Below are positions 36,901 to 46,857 of a stretch of 64,000 nucleotides of DNA, piece after piece. Both the position numbers and the translations under genes were made by a program. Within the stretch, counting starts at the first letter, position 1; every line of letters starts with the position of its first letter. The notes below the pieces were generated by a model. It saw nothing but the letters and a program-made list of their open reading frames with translations. It had not been told where the DNA came from and searched no databases. Source of the stretch: Amoebophrya sp. A120 (lineage: Eukaryota > Sar > Dinophyceae > Syndiniales > Amoebophryaceae). The DNA is taken from assembly GCA_905178155.1 (NCBI GenBank), contig CAJINV010000017.1, positions 124,001 through 188,000 on the forward strand, read 5' to 3'.

Positions 36901-38458
36901 CATCCCGCAGGGCTGGACGAAATTTTACGAATTTGCGAGCAACGATCTGGCGTCGGCGTGTGAGACGGTGTCGCTACTGTTGAAAATGAACGGCCAGATG
37001 GACTGGCAAACGCTCCACGGGGTGCTGGAGAACGCGGTGTACGGATCCAGGGTGGACAACGACTTCGACAGCCGGTTAGTGAAGGAATATTTACAAATCG
37101 TGTTCCGCAACGACGCCTTGTCTGGGCAGCAGCAGGGGATGAAGATGCTCGAAATTCCCCCCTTTTCGATCCCGAGGTCGAACAATCTGGTCGACTACAA
37201 GCTGAACATTGAGAAACTCCCGGACACGGATAACCCAGCCAGTTTCGGGATGCCGGCCAACGTGGATCGGTCCCTGCAGCGGCTCAACAGCTCTCAGGTG
37301 ATAGCAAATTTGCGCCAGCTAAAGTTGGTCAGCAGCAGTAGTTCGTCCTCTTCGTCTAGCAGCAGCAGCAGTTCAGGGGCATCCACCTCCTCCGGTTCAT
37401 CTTCCCTGATCACCAACGTAAAGGTGTGGGAGGAGCACATCACACCCCTCTGGAAGTTCTGGGAAAGCACGAGACTCTCCGCCTCGGCCGGGTCTTTGAC
37501 TGTTGGCAGTACGAATAGCTCCTCGCCGGTGACAAACTTCATTCTTCTCGACGCCCAGGAAGCGTACAGATTGGTGAAATTAGTCGCGACGGACTTGTCG
37601 TTGATGAAGAAAGTGGTCAACGGCACCGGGTTGTCCACACCCGATATCTATGAACTGCAAAAGTATCGTACTCGTAGGTAGTAGGTGCATTTTCGCATTA
37701 CAAATCTCTTTCTCAAGGGAGATAAGCATTACAAATTGAATTTCTAGTGCTGGGCTAATTTGATGTCATGCGATTTGTACTAGTACGATGCTTTTGCATT
37801 TCATAATATCCAGTTCGTCGCCACGAAGCTGATTTTGAACGAAGTTCCCGACAAGTGGACCTGGCCGTCCGCCCCCGAAGATCCGATCGTGTATTTGCAG
37901 CAACTGTCGAAGCGGGCGATTGCGTTGAAGCAAGACTGGATGCCGTTGGTATCGCGCGGCGGGGAGTATTTACAAAGTCAGAAAATCAAACTCGCCGACT
38001 TTTTAAGACCGGACGTTTTCTTGAACGCTTTGAGACAGCAAACCGCGCGGAGACTCCAGAAGCCGATGGACTCTTTGATCTTGGTCTCTTCCTTCGCCGG
38101 CGCGGAGTCCATACGGAGGAACTACCAGCTGCACGACGAGCAAATCGGAATCCCGGTGCAATTAGATGGGTTGTTGCTCGAGGGCGCCAGCTTCGATCGG
38201 ACGGCCGGTTTGTTGCTAGAGGTCGGGAGGCAGTCGAATTTGATCTCGTCCCTGCCGGAACTGACGGTAAGCTGGATCTTTTCCGCTTCGGGCAGCGATG
38301 GGGCGGGGAGCCAGCAGATGCGGGGCGTGCAAGAGATCGAGATCCCGATTTACACCGGGCTGAACCGGGAGAAGTTTCTGTGCTCCATCCGCGTACCCAC
38401 GGACAACGCCAGGCAGCGGATTTTGAACGCCACGGCAATGTTCCTGACGGACGTGTAA
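21901..38458 (+). CDS. DYNC2H1: Cytoplasmic dynein 2 heavy chain (retrograde IFT motor), complete
   Basis: Exons: 21901..22991, 23139..24528, 24799..25956, 26248..26360, 26522..26573, 26840..28544, 28659..30250, 30521..33456, 33636..33975, 34145..34215, 34528..37648, 37811..38458. Total 14217 nt, 4738 residues, frame exact. It moves IFT trains to the flagellar base. It matches DYNC2H1 rather than axonemal dyneins: LEPIFARGALPKE and LGDEDLLEILGQSSNP in the linker; AAA1 GPAGTGKTESVKALG (about residue 1858) with CFDEFNR; AAA2 GPSGCGKST (2157); AAA3 GPEGCGKN (2554); degenerate AAA4 GRAGVGRRS (2933), characteristic of dynein-2; stalk and microtubule-binding domain about 3190-3560; C-terminal SLKITYEAPPGVKKNLQRT. 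Two introns are GT-AG (22992-23138, 33457-33635); nine are introners. Ser/Gly inserts in AAA2 and near 4430 explain why it is longer than the human protein (about 4300). Confidence 0.95.
24529..24793. mobile_element. Introner element, 265 bp (CTGGGTCTGG family)
   Basis: Starts TATCAAATGTAAAAATGTC, ends ...GACACTTTTGCACTTGATA. Exact duplication CGTGG (24524-24528, 24794-24798). Nearly identical to 30251-30515 in the same gene. An in-frame stop appears within 12 bases of its start, so retention would truncate dynein. Splicing gives ATKPWRAFWDYQ. Confidence 0.93.
25957..26242. mobile_element. Introner element, 286 bp (TATCCTG family, orientation 2)
   Basis: Perfect 28-bp inverted repeats starting TATCCTGTGTAAAAACGT. 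Exact duplication TGAAG (25952-25956, 26243-26247). The interior aligns with the reverse complement of 17794-18072. Splicing gives EVLKTELDQLL. Confidence 0.93.
26361..26516. mobile_element. Introner element, 156 bp (TGCAAAAGTATC family)
   Basis: Starts TATGCACTGCAAAAGTATCG, ends GATACTTTTGCACAGGATA. Exact duplication TGGAG (26356-26360, 26517-26521). Contains GCATTACAAAT and TTTGTCATGC. Splicing gives ASWSLFQQFIEE. Only a 52-nt exon separates it from the next introner. Confidence 0.92.
26574..26834. mobile_element. Introner element, 261 bp (CTGGGTCTGG family)
   Basis: Starts TATCAAATGTACAAATGTC, ends GACACTTTTGCAATCCATA. Exact duplication TGTGG (26569-26573, 26835-26839). Diverged relative of 24529-24793 in the same orientation. 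Splicing gives KQLWIEFRPRL. Confidence 0.92.
28545..28653. mobile_element. Introner element, 109 bp, hairpin type
   Basis: Starts TATCCACAGAAAAAAACCC, ends GGGTTTTTTTCCGTGGATA. Exact duplication TTTAA (28540-28544, 28654-28658). It lies inside the conserved TPLTDKCYLT just before the AAA1 P-loop, so the conserved protein pins the junction. Same family style as 2235-2311 and 53769-53974. Confidence 0.93.
30251..30515. mobile_element. Introner element, 265 bp (CTGGGTCTGG family)
   Basis: Starts TATCAAATGTAAAAAAAATG, ends GACACTTTTGCATTTGATA. Exact duplication TGCAG (30246-30250, 30516-30520). Near-identical along its length to 24529-24793. Splicing gives PEFLQAKLDSWF. Confidence 0.93.
33976..34139. 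mobile_element. Introner element, 164 bp (TGCAAAAGTATC family)
   Basis: Starts TATCCTGTGCAAAAGTATCG, ends GCGATACTTGTTTTGCAGTTCATA in imperfect complement. Exact duplication TCGAG (33971-33975, 34140-34144). Two GCATTACAAAT copies. Splicing gives NEFEQRTQEATV in the stalk. Confidence 0.92.
34216..34522. mobile_element. Introner element, 307 bp (TATGGAAGCG family, orientation 2)
   Basis: Starts TATGGATGTGTCAGGATTG, ends CAATCCTGACGCTTCCATA. Exact duplication GCGAA (34211-34215, 34523-34527). The interior is similar to the reverse complement of 19874-20183. Splicing gives LQKAKSLIGKLSGEKDRW, the end of the stalk. Confidence 0.93.
37331..37400 (+). repeat. Serine-codon microsatellite in DYNC2H1
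   Basis: Mixed AGC/TCG/TCC codons encode about fifteen consecutive Ser, then a Ser/Gly/Thr-rich tail. It is an insert relative to the conserved dynein-2 C-terminal region. Confidence 0.85.
37649..37805. mobile_element. Introner element, 157 bp (TGCAAAAGTATC family)
   Basis: Starts TATGAACTGCAAAAGTATCG, ends CGATGCTTTTGCATTTCATA. Exact duplication ATATC (37644-37648, 37806-37810). Two GCATTACAAAT copies. Splicing gives LSTPDIQFVATKLIL in the C-terminal domain. Confidence 0.92.
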
Positions 38459-39510
38459 AGTGGGGGTGTAATAAATGACTCTTTCGGTTTTACTTTGACA
38501 AGGTGTGTGATGTGCTCGCTCGTCGAGCTTCATGTTATGAGTAGATTTTTTTTGCTTCTTCGTTCTTCGTCTTACACAGATGGATACACCCTAGTACCAG
38601 AACCGGACAATATACTCGTATCGCACGAATGGATCGTGTTGCGTGATTGCAAGAAAGAGCCTGGTTTTTTTCGAAAGTTGCCTTCTCAATGAATGAAATT
38701 TCTCAAGCATCTTCGCGACGGCAACAGCCACACTCGGTTTGTCGCTAAGACTAAACGAAACGAATTTAATTTGTGTTGTCTTGATGCATGTGTCTGTGTG
38801 TTTCCCACAGCTCTAAGATCACCATGCTCACCCTCATGAGGAATCAGGCGCAGTCCAACTCTTTCTCGCAGCAAAAAGCTAACAAGCATTTCGCCTCGTG
38901 ACCGGCCTCCTCGGATCGGAATCGGTTCCTTGCAAAATAAAGACTTCTGCCTCTTCCCGTTTCATTTCTTCTTTGTCGGTGTTTTTAGCACTTTTTTTGT
39001 GAGCGTATGTGTCTGTGTATACCCACCCGTATTAATGAAAGAAGCTAGTATTAGTTCCAGCGATCAGCAGATCGTCCCCCAAAAATATTTTTGCGCAGGA
39101 ATTATCTAGTGATCTACATCTTTTCAAAATACAAAGTTACAATTAAGTACATCCAAACAGGTTCGCAACTTGACTTTACCTTCGAGTTTGTCCCGATCTG
39201 TAATGATGCGAGACCCGCGTTGCATTTGCTCTTGGGAAGATGCTTGCGATATATAGCGCTTTTCAACATGTTCACTTCATTCGCATTCTCACTCCAGCGA
39301 CACCAGCATAAATTTTATCTTTTTTCATCCGTTTTGTTGACTCAGCTGCTTGACTGAGCCTACACACTGTACTAAATGTTTCGCTGCATTGATATCAATC
39401 TACTCCTACACCAACCTAGGAAAATGCGCAGCAGTAGAGCCGAGTTTTTCATTCTTGTCGACTTTGACTAGTAGTGGAACTGGAACATCAACTCTTGCAA
39501 GAACGCAACG
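38459..39510. other. Intergenic spacer
   Basis: AT-rich 3' flank of DYNC2H1 with only short ORFs. No feature recognised. Confidence 0.55.
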
Positions 39511-40245
39511 ATGAGACCGGCGCTGGGTGCTGCACGGATGAGAGAGAATCATCCCACATGCACGATGCCTGGCACTACAGCGAAATCATGCTTTCCTCTT
39601 CCAAAGATTGAAGATCTCCCGTACCTCCGCGCCTCGTCCCGCGAATGGACAGTCACTCCGTTGCGGAAGATGGGTGGTATCGAAAATGGGGTCATGACAG
39701 CGATGAATATCCTGGAGATCAGCAGACGGGCCGCTCTGATCAAGTCGACTACTACAACAACTCGATGTCTTCAAGATCGTCCACAATACAGCAGCGAGCC
39801 CGTTTCCTTTTCCTTCTTCGTTGTGGAACTTTTTAACCCGCTAAATGGGGAGCGCGAGCTGCGGTTAGTGGCTTCGCATTCGGCGCACCAGAGCGAACGC
39901 GCACAAGCTCTGAAAAAAGCAGAGTGCCTGGTCGCCGATATGAGGCGGGACATGGTAGAAAACGAGGGTAGGAGGTTTGCGATTCCAACAGGAGCGGAGG
40001 GCGGCTGGATGGTCGACAATCAGAAGAAATGCAAGTCCCAGGCGGCCTTGAACCTCATGCAGGAGTATTTTGCGGAAGCTTTAGCCAATGCGCGTGGCGT
40101 AGAACAAGATGGGAGAAGCGCAGTTGTGCCGATCCGAGAACAGACGAACGTAGAGCAGGAGGGGACGACAGCAAAAAACGACATGCCGCAGGGTTGTTAT
40201 GGGCACTACGTGCTCGAGGACTTAAGGGGTTTGTGTGTATGGTAG
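39511..40245 (+). CDS. Hypothetical protein
   Basis: A 244-residue ORF from the ATG at 39511. Residues about 95-205 look protein-like: FFVVELFNPLNGERELRLV, then a basic helical stretch (SERAQALKKAECLVADMRRD) and KKCKSQAALNLMQEYFAEAL. The last resembles the final helix of a dsRNA-binding fold, but the rest of that fold is missing. Frame 3 is also open at 39645-39836 with plausible composition, so a short intron near 39799-39850 is possible. The 3' end may likewise be spliced. Weakly supported. Confidence 0.4.
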   Translation: MRPALGAARMRENHPTCTMPGTTAKSCFPLPKIEDLPYLRASSREWTVTPLRKMGGIENGVMTAMNILEISRRAALIKSTTTTTRCLQDRPQYSSEPVSFSFFVVELFNPLNGERELRLVASHSAHQSERAQALKKAECLVADMRRDMVENEGRRFAIPTGAEGGWMVDNQKKCKSQAALNLMQEYFAEALANARGVEQDGRSAVVPIREQTNVEQEGTTAKNDMPQGCYGHYVLEDLRGLCVW

Positions 40246-41045
40246 CAAAATCCTGGGTGGTGTGGGTTTCACGCTCGCGTCTAATCCGAAAAACTGCCCA
40301 AGAATTCTTGTCAGAGGGCGGGGAGAAGTAGCAGGAAGGAAGGGGCTTGCAAGTTTTGCATGGGTCGGTCCCCATTGGCATTCCAAGTCACTTTACATGA
40401 GATGTGATTGATGTGATTCTTTTCATTACATGTCGAGTATTGTTACAGTACTGCAACTACGCTTTTTATTGTTTACCTTGACGGTTCTTTGTCTTTCCCG
40501 AATTGATGCATGCCGTGACTCCAACCGGCCAGGCTTTTGCTACCATAGTGAAAGAAAAAAGACGTAGATTCTCGGGCGCAAACATATGATGCCGAAGAAG
40601 CGACGCTGTTGATCTACTGCCGGCGGGAGTGGGTGTTCGAGCTTTATTTGCGATCCATAGGCAAAGCGCACAGACTGCGAATTCATGCACGACTTTGACC
40701 GAAGAAGCTTTTCTTTGCCATAACGACATATATTTTTGAACCACCATAGCCACCATATTCACACTTGTCACTTTATCCGAGCATCAGTAAATAATGACTC
40801 ACAACTTTTACGTCAAAAGTTAGGGAGGAACTTCTGTCGCGAACCGAGATCTTCAACACTGACAGACTTCCTTCGTACTCACGAATATAATCGCATGACA
40901 CAACCGAGTAGATCGCTACAGTTTTAGAGAACGGACGAACGACATCGAAAAAATCGACTGCCATCGACTTTCGAATTCGAACACGGTGATAGGACAATAG
41001 CAATAGGAAAAAAGGCACCAGCAGAGAGGTAGAGAGTATGAATAT
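40246..41045. other. Intergenic spacer
   Basis: No convincing gene. May include the unrecognised 5' exon of the dioxygenase gene. Confidence 0.5.
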
Positions 41046-44000
41046 TTGCAAGAACTCGTGTTTCGATATCGGCATTGGGACAAGAAGCCATTCATTTGCA
41101 ATGAAAATCGACAAGAATCGTTGCGCTTTGGCATTTTTCTAGATCTACGAGCTCGAACCAACTCCCACCCCGACCCGGTAGTAAATCTCGCGTGGTTTGT
41201 TTCTCTGCATACAAACAGTCGGCTGATCGTCTTTCACTCGCTACTAATCCAACTGGAACACGCTTGGCAGCGACACCTGGAGAAAGTAATTTCTGCACAA
41301 TCAACAGGACGAGGGCACGGCAGCAACAATACCCTGGAGGTTGTCGGGTTAAGGACCGGACATCCTGAGACAAGTGCGGGAAGGCAGGAAAACAACAGCA
41401 CGCTCTTAGGAAGCAAATCCCAGGGAGGTACAAGCGCCAGCGCAACGCCTGGATTTTCGACCACGCCAGGGTCGTTTTCGACCACGCCTGGATTTTCCAC
41501 TACGCCTGGGTTTACATCAAGTGTGTCTTCGGCCGCATCTGTATCGGGGTGCACTAGCTCCGTTTGCGCAGGAGGGCAACACACGCCGTTTGTTCCGGTA
41601 GATTCGAACAACAACAGGAGACCTTCAAGCAGTGGCGCAACGCCCACACTTGTTCTAAACGCAGTTTCTACTGGCACAATGAGCAGTTGCGCAACAACTT
41701 TGAAAAAGCCGGCGGACGTCGTCGCCGCAGCTCCTTCGCAAAAGTCACTAAAAAGCGCAGGAGGCAGTTCTGGAGGTGCCAAGCAAGGGAATGACAGTTC
41801 ATCTTCCGCATCGTCCTCCTCCTCCGATAGTAACTCGTCCAGCGATGATTCTTCGTCTGACAATGAGAACAAGAAAAAACAAAACGCAGCGGCGACGAAG
41901 CCAGAGACCAGCCTGGAGAAGGTCACTGCGACTAATTCTGTGTCCGCTCCCTCCGGTATTACTAGTAAGGAAGCCGGTCTAGTAGCAGCCGTACCTAGAG
42001 CAGAAGATTGCGTTGAGACCAGTAGCACGAGCACGACGAAGAAGAAAAAAGGAAAGGGAAAAGCCGCTGGAAAGCGCTCCGGTGCCGCCAAAATAGTTGC
42101 GGGCACAGGGGAAGATGAAAGTGCGAAGGGTACTACTCAACAACCTGGCACGACTACAGCAAGCGACGTAGACAAGAAACAAGTTTCTTCTGTACCGGCA
42201 GTTGAAGCCGCTGCTCAAGAACAAGACAAGCCGAAAAGAAAAGGAAGAGGAAAAGCGAAGAAAAACAAAGGTGACGTCGACAAAAAAGAGAGTGCTGAAG
42301 TAAAAGCCGGCGCCACGACGACACAGGCTCCTGGGGCAGTCGGAGTAGTTTCTACTTCATCTTCTTCTAGTACTAGCAACAAGCGGCCAGCAGCACCGAG
42401 TCCGGATCATGAGCGTAATGTGGATAAAAACGACCAGGAGAATGATGCGAGGAAGAAGGCCAACACGAACTCCGATCTATCCACTGTCGCAGCTGGTGCA
42501 ACCTCATCATTGAAACAGAATGCAGCCGCAGCACAGGCTCTGCCTTCGGAGCAGGCACAAGCGGATGCGAAGAAGATATTCAACCCCAGCACTACTAGCG
42601 CGGCCGTGGGTTCTTCTTCTAAACAAATAGACAAGAATCCAGCCAATCGGTCGGCTTCCGAAAAGTCGAGCAGCTCCTCTAAGTCCGGCTCATCTTCGTC
42701 TTCATCGAGTAGCAAAAGTAGCTCCTCCGGCTCCGACTCCGACAGCTCGACGTCCTCCCGGGACTCGCACGGCAAACCGAACGTCGACCCGGCACTGCAG
42801 GAGGACGACGACGTGTCCGATGTGGAATCAGAGAAGGAAGATGACGCGGGGGAGCAGGAGGCTAAGAAAAAGCTCCTGGAAGGCTTGCGGCAGACCCACC
42901 CGGTGTTCACACGCATACTAGACGACACGCCGGAGAAGCGAGCGTTGTTTGCGCAGCAGGAAATGAAGCGGCAATCCGCGGAGTTTAAGAAGGACCTGGA
43001 GCAGAAAAAGCTTTTGTACCGACGCTCTCTGGAACACCGGGCGAGGACCAACGTGCAGAATATACAAAAGAGCACAGCTTTGAAACACCCAATAACTTTC
43101 GACGACTTGAGCCTTATCTTGCAGCAGGTACTGATGTCGTGAAGTTTGCTTTTGTTGTTTGTTGTTGTAGCTGTGTGCTGAAAGAAGTAGAGGTGTTCGT
43201 TCCTGCAGCTAGTCCTAGTACCTGTGTCGTCATATGCTTAAGTACAAGTATGCAAATGCATGACTCAAATGTAAATGAGCAAAAATACAGCGACTATATA
43301 CTCAATCAGGTTTTCGACAACGAGGGCAACAAGGTGGCCAAAAGTATCCGGCAGTTTGAGGATCCGGCCAAGAAGGTCCAGAGCCTGACGATCGGGGTGA
43401 CAAATGGTCGCTCCAAGGGCGGCGTGCTGTGTAAGGACAACGAGCTCATCGTGGACATGGAGAAGGTGAGAAGGGCGGCGAAGAGTAGAAGTGGCGCTGG
43501 TGCTGGTAGTTCGAGTTACAACGGTAGTTCGACGCTGAACCGGTTTGGCGCCCCAGCGGCTCCGCAGCAGCTGAAGTTTGTGGGCGGCAAGCTGGTGATT
43601 CCGAAGGAGCCCTCGGGTTTGAAAAGGCAAAAGCGAGGGGAGAAGCAAGCTTTGAAAAAGGCGAACAACGCGCTGCCGAACAGTGGCGAGTTTGTGAATT
43701 TGAACGAAAACGAAGAAGTGTTGGCGAAAGTGCTCGCATTTTTCAAGTGCGACAAGTTCGTCACGAATGGCAGCACCTGCTTCCAAAAGATCTCCTTCAA
43801 GAACAAGCCTCGGGAGCGAAATCTGTGCAAAGCGATGTGGATGATAGAGGAGGAAAAAAAGTACGGAATCAAACACCCGAGGAACCGCGCGACGGTGGAA
43901 GCAGCAACGTCGGGAACGAAAGAGGAGAGTAGTGCAACCGCATCGACGAGCGCGCAGACAGCCACGCCTGGGTTCGATAGCAATGTCGCCTCTTCCTCCC

Positions 44001-45700
44001 CTCCCGGGGGCGCGGGAATGAATGTCGACGCACAGCAACAAGATGGTGCTCCAACGAACGGCGCGAGCTTATCTTCGGCAACTGCCTACCTGGGCAAGGA
44101 CTATGAGGCCGCGCAGAAGAATTTGCAGAGGCAGAAGATGCGGGAGAAGAAGTGCAATGACGTTTTCGACAAGTATCGGCCGCTGAGCAACACGATCACC
44201 GAACTCAACAAATTTGTCTGTCCAACACACATCCAAGAGGAGCTGGGCCCGCAGAAGCTGGCGGAGGAACGGTTTCTACTCGATTACAAGACCACGGGGT
44301 GCGTCATCCAGGATGAGGTCTTGCTTCAGGACGTCTACCAGGCGGAGCGGCCAAACCAGCTAAGTTACACCAGCATCGTGGTCCACAAAAACGCGAAGAC
44401 CGAGATCCACACGGATAAAGGGAATGTAGGGCTTAGCGAGATCTGCTGTTGTGGGGATTACGAGGGCGGCGGTTTTTTTGAGTACGATCCGAGTTTGACG
44501 TTGGAAGATTTGAAGAATCAGCCTGGAGAAAGGACGGATAAGCTGCCCCCCGTTCACAAGCCCGTGGACGGGCGGATTGTTCCGCTCGAGGTGAAAAAGG
44601 AGGTAGCCCTGGACCAGAACGAACGAAGAAGACTGCTAGGCCCCTGGAAGGACAAGGTGCACATTTTCAAAGTTCGGAGTAAAACGCAAAAGGTGGGCGG
44701 ACTGATAGAGCCGGTGCGGTATGTGGTGCTAGGCAGGGAGTACGACATCAAGCACAAAATGCGGCGGATCAACGGCAAGTTCCCCCACGCTACGATGCCG
44801 TTCTCCGGATGCCGGTTCTGCGTCGTGTTCTTCACGCACCAAACCTTCACGCAGTGCTACATGGGCGAGGGGAAAAAGGGGAGTGAGGAGATGCTGAAGA
44901 GGCAATTGGCCTGCATGAAGAACTCCTTCGGCTTCTCCCTGCCGGGGGAGGTTGACTGCTGGCGCGCGAGCGCGCAGGCGTCCTGGGACAAGCAGAATGC
45001 GCTAACAAAGAAAAGAGCTGCGTTCTGGGACAGCACGCTTGAAAGGAAGGAGAAGAAACTCCACAAGACCATCAGCGACAGAATGGACCACCTGAAGCGC
45101 CTCGGCGAGCGGAAAACGTGGGAAGAAGTAACAGACATCGTCGCGGAAGAGGAGGAACACAAAAGGATCAGGCTGCAAGCGTTCGGCAAAGTGCACGGTC
45201 ACCTCTACCGGAAGCGAAAGAGGGCAGAGGACGTCGCCTTACTGGATCGGGATGCCGCGAAGGCCCTGGAAGCCGGTGCGGACCTGAAGGAAATCAACAA
45301 AAAGAAAAAAACCAAGAAGAATTTTACGAAGTCGAAGGAGTTCCAGCGAAGGGTACAAAAGCTGATCGAAGAGGAGACGGCGAACTCCACAGTGCTCCGG
45401 GACTTGGCGGCGAAGAAGAAAGGTTTACTGGCTGGAGGGGGTGGAGCAGCATCTACTTCAGGCGGCGGCATCAACACATCAAGCAAAGCGGTAGTGCACC
45501 ACAAGCACGACACGACGAACGAATTGAGATCTTCGCAGCCTTCGCAGCAACAGGTAACTGCATCCGCGGATGCAGGGCGCGAACGAGGTCGCAGCGTTGC
45601 ACCAAAGAAGCGCGGTCGACCGTCGAAAGCTGACGCAGAGGGCAGGGGTGATGGCGATTATGCAAAAAGGGTTAAGGGAGAGGGTTCTTCGGGAAAGTAG
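41046..45700 (+). CDS. TET/JBP-like 2-oxoglutarate Fe(II) dioxygenase with AT-hook
   Basis: join(41046..43127, 43310..45700), 1490 residues from the left end of the open frame (no ATG there; a 5' exon is probably missing). The GT-AG intron is in phase 0 and joins ILQQVFDNEGNK. The N-terminal half is disordered, Ser/Lys-rich with acidic runs and basic KKKKGKGKAAGKRSG patches. Residues about 960-1210 carry the oxygenase signature: Fe ligands His1061-x-Asp1063 in EIHTDKGNVGLSEICC, then CGDYEGGGFFEYDP, and the distal His1187 with 2-oxoglutarate-binding Arg1196 in FPHATMPFSGCRFCVVFF. TET/JBP and fungal/algal relatives share this H-x-D-K-x-N...G-D-y-x-G-G...H...G-x-R pattern. The C-terminus is a Lys-rich coiled coil with an AT-hook (KKRGRPSKA, about 45606-45632), implying DNA binding. 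Hydroxylation of thymine or 5-methylcytosine is an inference; another 2OG substrate is possible. Confidence 0.65.
41442..41514 (+). repeat. Coding minisatellite (S-T-T-P-G-F units)
   Basis: Four imperfect tandem units built on ACGCCTGGATTTTCGACC encode ATPGF, STTPGSF, STTPGF, STTPGF in the disordered N-terminal part of the dioxygenase gene. Confidence 0.85.
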
Positions 45701-46857
45701 GTTCAGTCTCTTCATCAGCTCTTCTAATTGAATATCGTCGATCGCGATGAAACTTTTCCACCAAAAGCCGAGGGCCACTTCTTGTTCTTTCGAAGAAAAC
45801 AGACAAATTCGTTGGAAAAATATGTTTAGATTTAAATACTTATCTAACAAGTTGACCAGTAAGAGCAGGCGTTCCACCCTTTTTACAATAAGATTTATGC
45901 CTCACGAATGCGCGGCACCAAGAAGGCGACGAATCAATAGAACTACTAAAGCGACAAAATAAAACCAGCGACAATGAGCTTCTTTTGAGCTAAGGGCCTG
46001 ATGTCCCTTTTTAATCTTGAACATTCGAGAACCTCGCTAGACAAGATGTGCATTCCAGAAGAGGTCCCTCATTTTGATGCGTCTTGCTTCCGATTTCGTT
46101 TTATCTTTATGCTTTTCAATGGACTAGGGAAACGGAAGACCAAAACGAAAATACGACTAAAAGTATATTGGAAACAGAGCTGCAAGAAACGAGACGCTTC
46201 GAAAGCAGGAGCCGGATGACCAACATCATCTTTTCAAGCGCAGGAGGCAGATGAAATCTGTAGAAGTTTGGTCCGCGGACCTTAGTCGAAGCTGATTAAA
46301 AGGTGCTTTGGATTTTTGGGCTTTGTTGGATCAGAGCAAGAACGAACACACTCCACATTCATCCTATTCAGTTGGGAGAAGAAAATAGAGCTCATGAAGA
46401 TCATGAGGGATCTTGATGTCTGAAGCTGAACAACCCGCACGATCAATACAAAACGAAAACGCTTTTTTTGATATTTCTTTTCGGAACAGCGATGCTGAAC
46501 GCGCCAAGAAAAACCTTGACACGTACCAGAATCAGAAAGCAAAATTAGTATACGTAGGCGAGTGAAGATCATGTACTAGATTCTCTTCATTCATCTCACA
46601 GACGACTTCTTTTCAAGTCGGTCCAAATTTTGTCTGGACTAGTACTTGAGCTTCTTCCGCTGTTTTTGATAAATCAACTTTTTTAATATTTTCTTGTTGA
46701 TGCCGCTCCCGCTTTCGCGAAACGTAACAAATTTTCTGTGGGCTTTTTGCTTTAACAAGAACGCTTACAACACGAACGAGGGAAAAAATGTCATCGTTGA
46801 GCCGGTTCTTCCTCCTTTTTCTTATGTGCAGCAGTGGGGGGGGAGAACGAGAACGGC
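45701..46857. other. Intergenic spacer
   Basis: AT-rich spacer. 46261-46570 has five GATC sites. No supported gene. Confidence 0.5.
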
